Source of the DNA: Arthrobotrys musiformis
Taxonomy: Eukaryota; Ascomycota; Orbiliomycetes; Orbiliales; Orbiliaceae
Length of the DNA: 64,000 nucleotides
NCBI GenBank assembly: GCA_036971715.1
Contig: JAVHJL010000008.1
Span: 310,001-374,000, forward strand
Direction of reading: 5' to 3'
Position numbers and translations under genes: made by a program
Notes under the pieces: model-generated
Told to the model about the DNA's origin: nothing
The model's database searches: none
What the model saw: the letters and a program-made list of their open reading frames with translations, nothing else
Shown: positions 22,258-33,859 of the stretch, in pieces
How positions within the stretch are numbered: position 1 is the first letter of the stretch
Layout of the letters: each line of letters begins with the position of its first letter

Positions 22258-24478
22258 ATTTAAAAGTTTCGCGATGTATATATGTATATATATTACCATA
22301 GCTATTGTAGTAATTTCTCTTTCCCCAGCATCGCTGCTCATGCGATCTCGAGTGACATCGGTCTATATGCAATATGAACTCGTACCAGACCATAGAGGGT
22401 ATCGAAATTACATTGTCAGAAGCGCTGCTTTACTCCTCATAAATTGAGAACAAGAGGAATCCATTCAGTACCTGACAAGCCACATGTATCGACTCAGCAT
22501 ATCAGGCAATATTGATATACCTCGGATAAAAGCGTTCTAAGGGGACAAAAACCTGCAAAGAGAGCTCCACAATTAATATTCAATTGTCACAGGAAGCTTC
22601 GCCGTGCGTTATCGCCATGTACTCGCCAACACTTTATATGGAAGGCGTCTGTCTTGGCGCATTCTTGGCGCGCGGTGCAAGCCCGTTTAAGCTTTCCAGA
22701 AGAAAAAATCAAGCCAATGAACCGCACTCGCTTGCAGGCTTTTGTTGTTTTGTGTGTGGGTGGATCGAAGAATCGTCAGCTGCTGACGAAAGCCTTCAAG
22801 GATCAAGAAAAAAAATGATCGGTGGCCTGGGTATACACCCGGCGGGTTATATTATCTTGACTCCTTTTTTCCGGGTTCCTTGGAAATCCAAAGCCGTGGG
22901 AGGGAGTACGGAAAGTCAACTCGTTCCCTGGAGCTTGGTTCTCAATGGTTGCACAAGAGCGTGATGCTGAGGCGTGCGCAATATATCAACCTGCACCTGT
23001 ATGCAGGGGCTGAATTGAAACCAGCTGCTTAGATAACAAACCACGAGACCCTTCTCTTTCTATCCGTTCGTTCCTTGCCTTTGTTTTCATAGGTTTTGGT
23101 GTTTTTTTGTAATGATACATAGTAGAGGAAGTGGGTTTTGGGTCTCATTACAGCTTTAAATTAAATTTAACCATCCGTCGAGTTTGGGGTGGCGTTCTCA
23201 AATTCAAGCGTGGTACAACGATAAAGATTGATATATCGATATATCGATACCACCTAGACGGTCCTATCATCCACGGAAGCCCCGCGAGCTAACCAATCCA
23301 AGAAAGTCAACGGCTTCGCCCCCATATTTTTCACAATCATGGCCTCTATCTAGGCTGCATTTCGCATAGTCTGAGCACAATTGTACCACTACTCCATATA
23401 AACTACTTCACAACCGCTGCCAACAAGCTTTTTTTTGCCCGTCGCTCAACGCAATATATGTTCCAGCTTAACGCGGTTTAGAGTTTTCCTCCCTGTATAA
23501 TGAGATCCACCATTGGAGCGGAATTCAGAATCGCAATTGAAGGGCCGCCATGCCGTAGTATGTTATAATTATGATTGAGACCTCGCGAAATTGCACCCTT
23601 CCGGCCGGACTGTATCGAGTTTCATGATCAACGTTTTCTTCAATAAATTTATAGAGGGGCTTGTGAATACTACCCGCGAGAATATACTCCAGCGCCCACT
23701 TTTCCTATTTCAAGGCTTCGGTGATCTCTGCCGGCCACAATAATCCTAACCGAGGACTCCAGCCCAATCGATCGCCAGTCAGCAGCTATAATAGAGCATC
23801 ATTGTAATTGTTACATGATTACGCCTATAAGAAAAGAAAAATACTTGTACAATCCCTTCGCTGGAAAACTATCAACTATAATAAGCCCACCACCAAGCCA
23901 AGACGACAAACTTTTAGAAGGTTTAAAACTCACGACAAGTTTTCTCACAAGTTTGCCTAATGCCACTTGCAATTGCTTAGCTTCTGCCACAACATACGCA
24001 ACGGCCACCAAATCCAACACACACCCCTGTCCGCACAGTATTCACCCAAAAAAGAAATGGCATTAAACGGTTACTTCGGTGTGCAGTTTCCAGCATGATC
24101 TAAAAAGGAAAAGCATACTAGCCCCCTCCAACAGTATTAATAGTCGAGATTTGAAGGGGGATTGGAACGAAAACGCTCAAGTTGGGAGGCAGAGGGAAAA
24201 ATTATAACTCATTGGGCAAAACCACCACGGACATATAAAACATTAGGGCGGTTTGTCCTCTTTTATATATAGGAAAAATAACAGCATCCTGTTGGCCTTA
24301 GAATAGCCTTCTTAGCGGAAACATTTTTGGAGGTTATATATACTCTACCACCCTCTGGTCTTCCCTCTCTTCGACTATTCGGGTTCCGCCATCCCTATTT
24401 CTTTTCGAGAATTCTGGACCCCGGAGCAAAATATTTTGTACCTTTTTAAAAAGAGATACGAAAAGGAAGAAAGAAAAG
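22258..24478. other. Intergenic region
   Basis: No gene is supported. The frame at 22584-22964 begins at TTG and has no domain. A GATATATCGATATATCGATA near-palindromic microsatellite lies at about 23230-23248. Confidence 0.4.
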
Positions 24479-26015
24479 ATGACGAAAATATCACCGGTTG
24501 CCTGGGCTGGTGCGACAGTCTGCTCGGTGGCGGCCTTCTTAACAATATATTGCGTTTTATTCACAGAGAGAAGTGCGGATCTCTTCGGCACTGTGGTGCG
24601 GGATCCTCTTTCTGGTGCCGAGGCAAGCAGTGCTTCATATTCCCTTCTATTATCATTGTTATCTATTTGTTTTTGGATTCGCGGTCACGGCTTGGAGTTG
24701 GAAGATAGCTTGAGGAGGAACCATAGTCGATACATAATTGGGCTTTGGACAAGCCGGACCTTGAGAGCTATCCGTGGTCTCGACTCGACAGAAACCACAT
24801 ATCCTGGGCTGCTTTTCGACATCGGGCCCTCGATCGATAGAGTTTCTCATTTTCGAATTGCACTATTATATTGTGGAGTATCGTATTGAACCTTGCTAAC
24901 TTTTTGTAATAATAATCACAATAGGGTATCCAATTCATAACTCCAAACAGATCGGTAAGACATGCATCAACCCTTGCGAGTGTAACGATCTCGTTTCGAT
25001 TACCATTGTATTGGCTTCTAACACGATACATTCACAGGAATCTCAATCGCAAGACTGCCGCAGCTCCGAATATAAGTACCAGTACACCGAACTTACCGAC
25101 GAAGAACTTGAAGCAGAAGAAGACAAGCCTCTGATCCTCTATGCTTACCACGAGACCCCCAACGCCCGCGAAAATGCCCTCTTCTTCCTCCGCCACGGTC
25201 TTCATGCTCAAGCCGACTTCATTTTCATTTTGAACGGAGAAACGAACCTCAATGAGTCGATCCCTGATGAGCCGAATATCAAAGTCATTCAGAGAGAGAA
25301 CACTTGTTTTGATCTGGGTGCGCATGCGGAGGTGTTGACAAAGGATGATGATGAGTTGATTAAAAAGTATTCGAGGTTTATTTTGATGAATGCGTCTATA
25401 AGGGGACCGTTCTTGCCGACATGGAGTCGGGATTGTTGGTCCGACGCTCTGCTAGCTAAAATTACTGAGACTAATAAGGTACTTGACTCAATCCCCGTTG
25501 ATTCCTTCGATTATACAACTGTGAGGACTGTAACTAATGGTTTCTAGTTGGTGGGAATGACTTATAACTGCCACCCTTCTCGACACATCCAATCTATGAT
25601 CCTAGGAACTGACAGAACTGGTCTCCTCGCCCTGCTTCCCAAAATCAACAACTGCTTCCCAACCCTCGAATCCGCCGTCGACGCTGAAGTTGGGTCCACT
25701 GGTGCTGTCGCCGAAAAGGGGTATAATGTAACCGCACTCATGACCGCCTTCTCGTCATACTCAACCTACTCAACCACCTGCGACCATGGGGATATATTGT
25801 ACGAAGGGTCTTATTACGGAATGACACTTCATCCATATGAGGCTATGTTTCAAAAGGCAAATAGGAACAATGCGCCGGAAACTCTGAAATTGCTGACAGA
25901 GTGGCATGATGGAAGTGGATATGAGAGTTGGGGTGTTTGCAAACGGGCAGCGAATGTGAGGAAGGCGGTTAGGGCGATGAGGAGAAGGGGGTACGATATC
26001 GATTTTGGGGTTTGA
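24479..26015 (+). CDS. Type II membrane protein with RgpF-like glycosyltransferase-type domain
   Basis: My model has exons 24479-24877, 24925-24954, 25038-25478 and 25548-26015, all in phase, giving 445 residues. The last two introns are well supported: GTAAGA...TTCTAACACG...CACAG, and GTACTT...AACTAATGG...TCTAG. The first intron and the 30-nt exon are tentative. The N terminus has one membrane segment (about residues 8-28, AGATVCSVAAFLTIYCVLF). The C-terminal domain runs LILYAYHETPNARENALFFL, ENTCFDLGAHAEVL, FILMNASIRGPFLP, KLVGMTYNCHPSRHIQSM and YEGSYYGMTLHPYE. This order of blocks recalls the RgpF/rhamnan-synthesis group of putative glycosyltransferases. I infer a Golgi-lumen enzyme. Donor and acceptor are unknown. 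Confidence 0.65.
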
Positions 26016-26366
26016 TTTTTCACAGTCTTCCTTCTTTTTGCCGTTATGTCCTTGTCCAGGCTCTGCATCGTTTGAGCATTGAAGCCGGGCTTGTTGTGAT
26101 GTTGTATGGGGTCTATTTTGGTATTTTTTTTTTTTTTTTTGGAGTTTTGGACAGGCGCTTAGGGTGCGAATACGCATAGATTACCATACTTTGCATTTCT
26201 GTACTATACAAAAGCGATCGCTGTCACAATCATGTCATTATAGATGCTTGCGAACATCTTCAATTCTATCAATCTAACCAATATTTCCATCTATATCTTG
26301 GGTATATCTAGGATCACTGCCGAAAAGAGCCCCAGCTCGTCAATAAGGATAATCTAGCCAGATACC
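26016..26366. other. Convergent intergenic region with T16 tract
   Basis: This is the spacer between two gene 3' ends. A run of 16 T lies at about 26124-26139. There is nothing else. Confidence 0.5.
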
Positions 26367-27257
26367 TCACCTTGTCTGAGCGCCAGATACCTCCCTCACC
26401 CTTCCAACCTGCGAAATTAATACCCCCCACGGCTCGACACACTCGAAATCGACCTTCTCAACAACCTCGCACTCCCTTCTCTTCCACCCTCCTTCTGCAT
26501 TTTCTCCTCCGTGAGGATACAAAAAAACACACCAACCGATCTCAGCCTGCATTGTATTTCTCTTCCCGCCGACATATACCCCTTCATTCCTCAATTTCAC
26601 AATCTCGTCCATCAGGTTCATCAGCACATCTAGGTCCTTGATCCAGCCGATGCCAATATCTGTCGATATGGACCGGTAGGAACGGGCGATTATGTGCTTC
26701 GAAGCGTACTTTTGGACGGTAATCCGAATGGTGATGTCCAACGGCGGAGAGTTGGAGAAGATCAAGGTGTTACAAATTTTCGTGTAATGCGACAGGAAAG
26801 AAGGAATATCAATTTGGGGTAGGGATTTCTTCTTTTTCCTCTTTTGAGGGGGTAGGTCCCAGTCCGGCTCCGCGCCCTCTGGGTTTTCCTGGAGCGGAGA
26901 GTCATCGAACGTGTTCAACCGAATCCAGAAATTGGACAGAATTTCAAGTACGAGCGGATTGCGCTGATAGGATTTGGTGGTAACCTTGGGCGCTTGACGG
27001 CCAGGTATCGATTCCGCCCTCCATGTTGAGAATTTTAAAACGGGCGAGGTATCGATTATATCCCGCCAAAGTCTACATACCGTCCTCCAGGTCGTAAGAA
27101 CCTCTAATGGCGGGAGGGAGACGAGGATCAGTTCTAGCAGCTCAGGGATGAGGAGTGGCGAGGCTTTGACAAGTTTAGGTTTGTTATGGGTCGTGTTTGA
27201 AGGGGGTTGGATGTTCGAGTCGTGAAGGGTGAGGTTTGCAAGGGATAGTTCGGACAT
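26367..27257 (-). CDS. F-box protein
   Basis: This is a single-exon gene of 296 residues. The F-box spans about residues 33-85: LLIPELLELILVSLPPLEVL, then VCRLWRDIIDTSPVL and FSTWRAE. The hydrophobic-P-E-L-L-x-x-I-L core is clear, so Skp1 binding is expected. Downstream are the Trp helix EILSNFWIRL, a Lys-rich patch (KRKKKKS), and the C-terminal FECVEPWGV block, matching FECMEPYDV-like blocks of two other genes here. It is followed 452 bp upstream on the same strand by a longer F-box gene, which suggests an old tandem duplication. No substrate-binding repeats are visible. Confidence 0.85.
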   Translation of the reverse strand: MSELSLANLTLHDSNIQPPSNTTHNKPKLVKASPLLIPELLELILVSLPPLEVLTTWRTVCRLWRDIIDTSPVLKFSTWRAESIPGRQAPKVTTKSYQRNPLVLEILSNFWIRLNTFDDSPLQENPEGAEPDWDLPPQKRKKKKSLPQIDIPSFLSHYTKICNTLIFSNSPPLDITIRITVQKYASKHIIARSYRSISTDIGIGWIKDLDVLMNLMDEIVKLRNEGVYVGGKRNTMQAEIGWCVFLYPHGGENAEGGWKRRECEVVEKVDFECVEPWGVLISQVGRVREVSGAQTR

Positions 27258-27708
27258 GTTGTGGTATGTTCATGTTGGGTGTTTCCAAGTTGAGTTGGGG
27301 AAGTTGGAAATGGAGGTCGTCGCTGGTCAATGCCGCTGACTAATCAACATGGGCTAACAACACGGAGCCTCGTCTCGGGATCCCGTGATCGTGAGCTTGT
27401 TAGGGCACCGCGCAGTTAACATGGGACAGCATATCAGACTGCAGAACGATCTATAATGGAGTCTCGGGAAGTGTAAATAAGCATTACTATTCTATTAGGT
27501 AATAATGTACATGAAGTAATTAATTAGTGTGGCAGAATCGCTCTCTCTCGGATCTCTAGTCTATGATGCTATGCATGAAGTAAACTCAAACACTGACAAA
27601 GTAATAGCAAATGGTCGTAACGTCGTAATCGCCTTTCAAATATCAAAAACGATGCTGATGGGGCCCGTAGCCTTTGAAAAGAAAAGAAGGAAGAAAATGA
27701 AAGGGAAT
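27258..27708. other. Spacer between two F-box genes
   Basis: This is the promoter region of the shorter F-box gene on the minus strand. I see no gene or repeat. Confidence 0.4.
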
Positions 27709-29085
27709 CTAAAACAATGGTTGGATGCTAACGTCATACGGCTCCATACACTCCAAATTCAACTCCGCGACCCCCCTCTCTTCCCCATTGTCGCCATCTC
27801 TCGCCTTAACTGTCACCGTCATGGTCCTCGTATACTTCAACCCGCTGAGCCTCAAAAACTTCTCATCCCTACTCCTTCTTAGTGTTTCCGATAGCGGGAT
27901 CCACATCATTCTTAAGAGCTTTTCAATAGTAACTCCCATATCCATCTGTTGCATCATGAGGCCCTCGGGGCAATTCTCCCGGTCACAAGGGAGCATATCG
28001 TTATCTTCTGCTTCACCATCCGCCGATGATGGCGAAGAAGGACTGCCGTTTCGATCGTGGTTATGGTCTCGATCTCGATCTCTGTCTTCGAGTGTGATGT
28101 TGTGCGTACAGCCATACGACAGGAAAGCGTAGGTACTCGTAAACGACAATATCAAATCATCGACATGTATCGCTGGTCTCGTGAAATTGATGCTATTTAG
28201 AAGGTCTGGTGGGAAGAAGCGGTTATATACGCATTGGTCGACCTGGAAAAATCGGTAGTTCGCCGTGTTTCGGGCTATCGTTTTCCACCATTTCGATAGG
28301 ATTGGGAGGAGGAGTGTGCAGATTTCCAGTTCGCCGCGACTATTACCGCCTCCACCGGGACTTATTCGCGTGGATGGTGAACTACGAGAGTGGTTGTTTA
28401 AGGAACTGGGTTTTTCGACGGAATTACTTATGGTATAGAGGCCTAATCCGGGCGTTGAGGGCGTATCTCTCTGCGCGATTCTCCGCGGCGGAGTCGACGA
28501 CTTGGAAGTCCACGTTTGCCATGCCAATACTGGGGATGTATGTACGAGATCTTTAAAGAATGGGTGGACTTGACGGATACTGGTGAGGACTTGTAGGGAT
28601 GGGACGTATGTGAGGATTACTTCCAGCAATTCTGGTACGAAGAGGACTCTATGCGCTGCGCTGTTATTTGGGGTATTATTCGATGTTGAAGACCAGGAAG
28701 AAGAACTACTATTCGACTTTTGTCGCCGGTGGACTAGATTTCTAAGATGCGGGGATTTTAAAACGGCCGCCGTTGAGCGAATTAAAATATCCCGTCGTGA
28801 GGGAGAGGTTTCTGGTGACTTTGTTGTTGAAAATGTGGTATTTTGCAAGAGTGTCTTGGCGCGGGGATTGGCGCTCGAAGAAGACGAGGAGGACGAAGCC
28901 GGCGAAGATGAGGAAGAGGAAGAGGAAGGTGCGATGATATTGGTGATGATGCGGATGCCCTTGATTCTCCGAACCGCATTGGCCGCCTTCTCCTCCAGCT
29001 TTTCGATCTTCGAAGGCGGTGATAGTGATGGTTTACTCAATGTGGCTTTCTTGGGTGTAAATGGTTCGATGGTATACCGAGCCAT
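27709..29085 (-). CDS. F-box protein with Ser-rich N terminus
   Basis: This is a single-exon gene of 458 residues. The first ATG (29085, MARYTIEPF) is preferred to the GTG six codons earlier. Residues about 55-75 are nearly all Ser (two runs split by PA), probably disordered. The F-box is at about 145-195: LFVPELLEVILTYVPSLQVL, then PFFKDLVHTSPVL and WQTWTSK. Later come a His/Asp/Arg-rich low-complexity stretch (DRDRDRDHNHDR), the Trp helix LPILSKWWKTIA, and the C-terminal block ECMEPYDV. It is the tandem neighbour of the F-box gene at 26367-27257 and shares with it the F-box core, the Trp helix and the C-terminal motif. It is likely an SCF adaptor with unknown target. Confidence 0.85.
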   Translation of the reverse strand: MARYTIEPFTPKKATLSKPSLSPPSKIEKLEEKAANAVRRIKGIRIITNIIAPSSSSSSSSPASSSSSSSSANPRAKTLLQNTTFSTTKSPETSPSRRDILIRSTAAVLKSPHLRNLVHRRQKSNSSSSSWSSTSNNTPNNSAAHRVLFVPELLEVILTYVPSLQVLTSIRQVHPFFKDLVHTSPVLAWQTWTSKSSTPPRRIAQRDTPSTPGLGLYTISNSVEKPSSLNNHSRSSPSTRISPGGGGNSRGELEICTLLLPILSKWWKTIARNTANYRFFQVDQCVYNRFFPPDLLNSINFTRPAIHVDDLILSFTSTYAFLSYGCTHNITLEDRDRDRDHNHDRNGSPSSPSSADGEAEDNDMLPCDRENCPEGLMMQQMDMGVTIEKLLRMMWIPLSETLRRSRDEKFLRLSGLKYTRTMTVTVKARDGDNGEERGVAELNLECMEPYDVSIQPLF

Positions 29086-32000
29086 TGCTGCAGCTTTTTT
29101 CACTTTTGCTTTTGCTTGAATTGGGGCTGCGCTTTTATGTTGAATGCGAGTGAATCCTATCGATCGAAATTCTGGGACGATGCAAATATGACTGGCAGCA
29201 CAGTGAACTTGCAGCTGGCCAAACGAGCAAGGCTGGCGGGAGAGGGTCAGTGCGGAGTAGCAAACGTAACAGAAAGATGGGACGATGTGATATGGGCTCC
29301 GAAATCCGCAATCTGATGATGGAATAAAATATATAAAAAAAGGAAATTAAAAGGTAGGTGGGATTTCCGATTTATTATATTTCTGGCATCAAGAAAATGC
29401 GGGATGGCGCTAGTTGTGCCTTGCTTTGAGCTTCGAGCTTTGTAGTCCTGGTTTTGTTTTGCTTTGATCGTTGAATCAAAAAAAGAAACTACTCGGTAAT
29501 AGTGGGATCTAAATCTCTTGTGAGAAGGGGGAGGCCACAGGTTCGTAGCTTAGTTATCGAGCACTTGCCAACGAAGCAAGAGGCAAAGGGGAAGATCGAG
29601 AATTAATCGATCGAGATTGAAAGCAAAGGAGACAGAAAAGAATTCAAGAAGAGAGCGACCCTGTTAGACCAACCTCTTTTTCTTGTTTAAAACACCTTTG
29701 AACAAGGCCATCTGCGGCGGTAAGGCAAGCAATCTGTTATATCCCGCCAGTTATTCGGTAACCTGCAATGCCAGGTCATAGCTTCTCACGGTTGACGAAA
29801 ATAAAGAATTAAAGTAACGTATGATCCTAAGTATAGCTCGTCATTACTCCCTGTCCGTATTCATTTAAGGGAAAATACTCCGATATCCAACTGGACAATA
29901 TCAGCTCCAACTGTCGATAATTGGAAAGCACAAGCTACAGCCCTCCTTCTCCCCATCGGAGCTTGCGAGGAGGGGGCGAAAAAAAGAGGGAAGAACATGA
30001 GATCTGATCAAGGTCAGAAAGCAAAAGGGGAGGAGCCCTTGTTTCAAACACGCTTAGCTCCCTTTAAGTTCCCTCCTGTCCGCTGCATACCATATCATCC
30101 CATAATACATACCTCATGATCTGATCTGATCTGATCCGCTCCACCGCTTCTTGAAAGAAAATGCAAAAAATGCACACAAGCCTAAAATTTCATGCATCCT
30201 GTCCGCTAAATTTTCTGGTTCCGGGCCTGGCAGCTCGATCCGAGTGGTACCGAACAGGTTTTTTTGACCTTCGCTTGTTCCCCTTGCCTTGAGGCTGCTT
30301 CGAGCTCGCCTATCCGATTAGACGAACCCACCACATATGCATTCCCACAAGTCAGTTGTCTAACGAAAAATGTTCAAATGGCCCTCTCGCATGTCCTGTC
30401 TGTCGGGCAGCTGTCCCCTGCATAAGCTATGGCAAGGGCGAGAAGTTGTGGTGATTGGTTCGACGAGGCATAATAGCAAACAGCCTGAATTTGTGCAACT
30501 CTCTCCATACCGCTATTCACGGTCGGGTGACCTCCACCTCAAAGTATTACGCGAGTCCCTGCGACCGCATGCCAAGTACGGCTTTGGCAGCTTGATCCCC
30601 TGCAAGCTTTGCAGCTTCAAGCTCCAATTTTGCCACAAAGATTGGGGATGGGGCAGACGAAACAGAGCAGAGCTCGAGCTCAGAGCTTGCTGCAAACGTA
30701 TGCGCATCTTTTCGCTCTGCATTATCGCTAGCCAGTTGCATATACATATGGTGAAACTTATATATATCTACACGCTTTCCCCAATGATATGTAGTAGAAA
30801 GCTTCCGTAGGGGGGTTTTCTCGACAACTTTCGCGTCCTAGGATCCTCAGCTCAAGATTTTGGGTGAACGACCCTCGCCTCGGCTTCAGCTATAGGAATC
30901 GGGAACTAACTTAAAAACCGACCGGAAACGAAACCAATAGCCACGGATCTCCGACCGGCAAATCTGGCAAGTTGCGGTCCGATAAGCGTTCCCGCAACAA
31001 CTTACACACAAAAATATTTTATGCGATGCGCATATGCATAATTAGCCCACCGGGAACGCTCACGAACGATCGGTATGGGGTGGATGAATATCAATCTCGT
31101 AGGATCGATCCTATCCGCAGAACGTTAGCCCGATGGATTAGTTTCACTGCCGAACACCGGCGCTGGCCGCTTAATGTAAATGTCTGACTAGAATTGAAAA
31201 CTTTCGATCATACGAAACAACGCGATATCAGCTACGATTGCAATTGCGATTGACACCAGGCGCCAAGGGCTTGGGCCAATAATCCCCATTTAGGCTGCCA
31301 CCGATCTTGGTTCACTATCGGAGGGGTTCTGCCGATATCAAATTTCTTTGATATTCGGCCCTTTGGCCGTGCTTTACATAGTACTCAGATTCGTCGGGGT
31401 TACTAGTCCCGCTGACTTAGCAGCACATTAACGTTATTTGGTCGAGATGCAAGGAGAAACCAGACCTACTTCTTCGCATTTAGCCAATGCGAGCGCGCAT
31501 GAATTTGCAAACCCAACGCATAAACTACACGATGCAGCAGAACTTTGACAGTGGTCTATTGTAGTACCAACCTGCTCGCTTTCCAGCTCCCAAGCATTGC
31601 ATTCAGCATAAACGTATATGCAAAAAAATGCGAAAGATAACAAACAGGTCGTGATACATAAATGTTAGTATTTCGTCTCATGAAACAAGCAACAGATCTC
31701 AAAATGTTTTTTGAATTTTGAAACGTTTTATGTGCCGTTCGCTAGGTCGAACTCAAGATCTTGGCTATGTGGCTCGTCTCGTGGCGATATTGTGTTGCAA
31801 TGTTAGTGGAGTTGTTGGTCGTGAATTCTCAAGGACGCTGAGCTCGAGGTCTAGACCTGTCGACCCAGATCAGACTCGAACCTCAGGCTGGATTGTATCA
31901 GTACAGATCGTGCAAATCAAGAAAACGAGAGACAAGAAAATTTTAAGGGATCCGCATATCACGTATATCACATTCTAATGCCTTAAAGGCTTAACCTTTG

Positions 32001-33859
32001 CAGGTGGCGGACATACACATGTGTGTGTTCAGGGCATAGATTCACAGGTGCAGCGCTGCAGGACTTAGCATGGCCATATGGTCTCCAAAGGAACAATCGA
32101 TTAAAATGTGAAATTTAAAATCCAGATATCGCCTGAATAATACTGCAATCACGCTGATAACCTCAAATCTTGAAGTCTTGGGACAATAGTCACATTCCAA
32201 AAGCCTCACTTTCAGCTCTCTTGTGCCATTTTTCACACCCTTCGCTGAGAACATGAACACGAACATCAATTCCATACGATGGATAGCATGCCAGGAGCGA
32301 ATATCGGTGTGCGATCAATATCCGAAATGCAGCTTCGCCAGCTTAGTGCTTGATGGGACTTGCCCACAGTTGAGGTATCTGGCGCCGAGACTAGGTCTCG
32401 CCCATAACTACTTTAACTGCGCCGGAGGGTTCGGAGTACTAGTCCTTTGGTCGATTAGTTAGGAATGATTTAAAATAGCCAGAGGCAAGGCGTATCGATT
32501 AGAACGGGAAACCGCAGAGAGGCCCTCTATGATGAAGAATTTGACGGCCATCATCTATATATATATACGTAGGGATCGGATACTGGACTAGTTAACCGCC
32601 AACTGTCATGCCGACCCGGCTTGCGTTGACTCGGGCTCGATCATAGACGAGACTCGTTCACTGCACTGCGACAAGGTCAAGCCCGCCCGCGAATCATATT
32701 AACATGATTCCGTCTCGATATTTTACAGCCCAAGTTAACGTTTGTTACATATAGGATCCTGAGCCAAGGTCACAGGAAGCTTAAGTGTGGCCTAAGCGTA
32801 TATAAACGGCCGAAATCGATATACATTATCATTGGCCGCGGCTGGCAAGGCACCCAATTAATATTAATTTCGCAGGCGCAGTCAAAACAAAATTTTCTTT
32901 CCTTCCGTGATCTCTTCGAAATTCGGCGGCGACGGATTGAATATAATATTCTCTAAATACTGCCAATGAGACGACATTGTAACGGGTTCTTTGCACAAAT
33001 AACAAGTGCTATTTTCGGCTTCTTACGAATCGATTGTATGCAACAACCAATCAGGTGGGCTGTGATGGGCCAGGGCACTACCGTGCCGCCCGCCCGCGCG
33101 CAGAGCCCAAAGGCTAGCCAAACGCTAACTAGCCAGTACTGTATGCAGAAGGTGGGGAAGCCGTCGTACGATGGCCAGGTCAGGTCGCTACCCTTCGAAT
33201 TCAAATTTCAGCCTTGCAGGAACAATGCATGCAATGAGCTCTGCAACCCTCTGAGCGAGTTCAAGAAGCCTAAATATCAATGAGGCGAGGGAACCCAAAA
33301 GATACCTACCCCAAAGGTTTGCACCGAAAAAAATTGGATTGTCACCTACAGGGGGGAGGGAACGCGTACGGGATATGCAGGCACACATGCACAATTGTGG
33401 CACCTGAACGGCGCCTACGATCTTATATCAATAAGGGCCTGTTTTTCTCGATCTTTCCGACCGGGGCTAACTTCGTGATTGAGCTCTATGCTTGCCGCCA
33501 ATGCTAATTGATGACGCGGCTAACGATATTAATATATGATAATGCTGGACCACCCTGAGGCTGGGAACGAGACCAGGCAGGCTCGTGGCTGTGGTGGGGG
33601 CCGGAATAGACAGCAGTGTGCGGCACGAATGTAACGCTTTATGAAATCTTGAAAATGACAATAGCTACATGCAGTCTCGACACTAAGCTACATGAACCTG
33701 CGGCGAAATGCCTTTTCTGACTAGGAACTTTACCTATACACGCGTATAGAACAGATAGTATAATAGCGAGGACCCTCCCACTATTGTTTGAAACTTTTCA
33801 TCTAGAATAGTCTAACGAACTGCCTTTCATGTTTCCCCCGAGCCCTCAAGCTGTTTAAG
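29086..33859. other. 4.8-kb gene-poor region
   Basis: No gene is supported. Short frames such as 30370-30810, 31718-31978 and 32966-33283 lack domains. It contains a TGATC pentamer run near 30117-30136. A TATATAAAC string near 32799 has no gene after it. A segment at 33545-33573 matches 18985-19016. It looks like decayed intergenic or transposon-derived sequence. Confidence 0.4.
30117..30136. repeat. TGATC pentanucleotide repeat
   Basis: There are four consecutive copies of TGATC. It is a simple repeat with no inferred function. Confidence 0.7.

Noticed and set aside
22584..22964. 126-codon plus-strand frame
   Set aside because: It begins at TTG, has no recognisable motif and lies in low-information sequence.
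30370..30810. 146-codon plus-strand frame
   Set aside because: It is Cys/Arg-rich with no domain, and competing frames of similar length occur on the other strand.
31840..31890. Possible tRNA-like segment (GACTCGAACCTC)
   Set aside because: No acceptor stem or cloverleaf could be paired around it.
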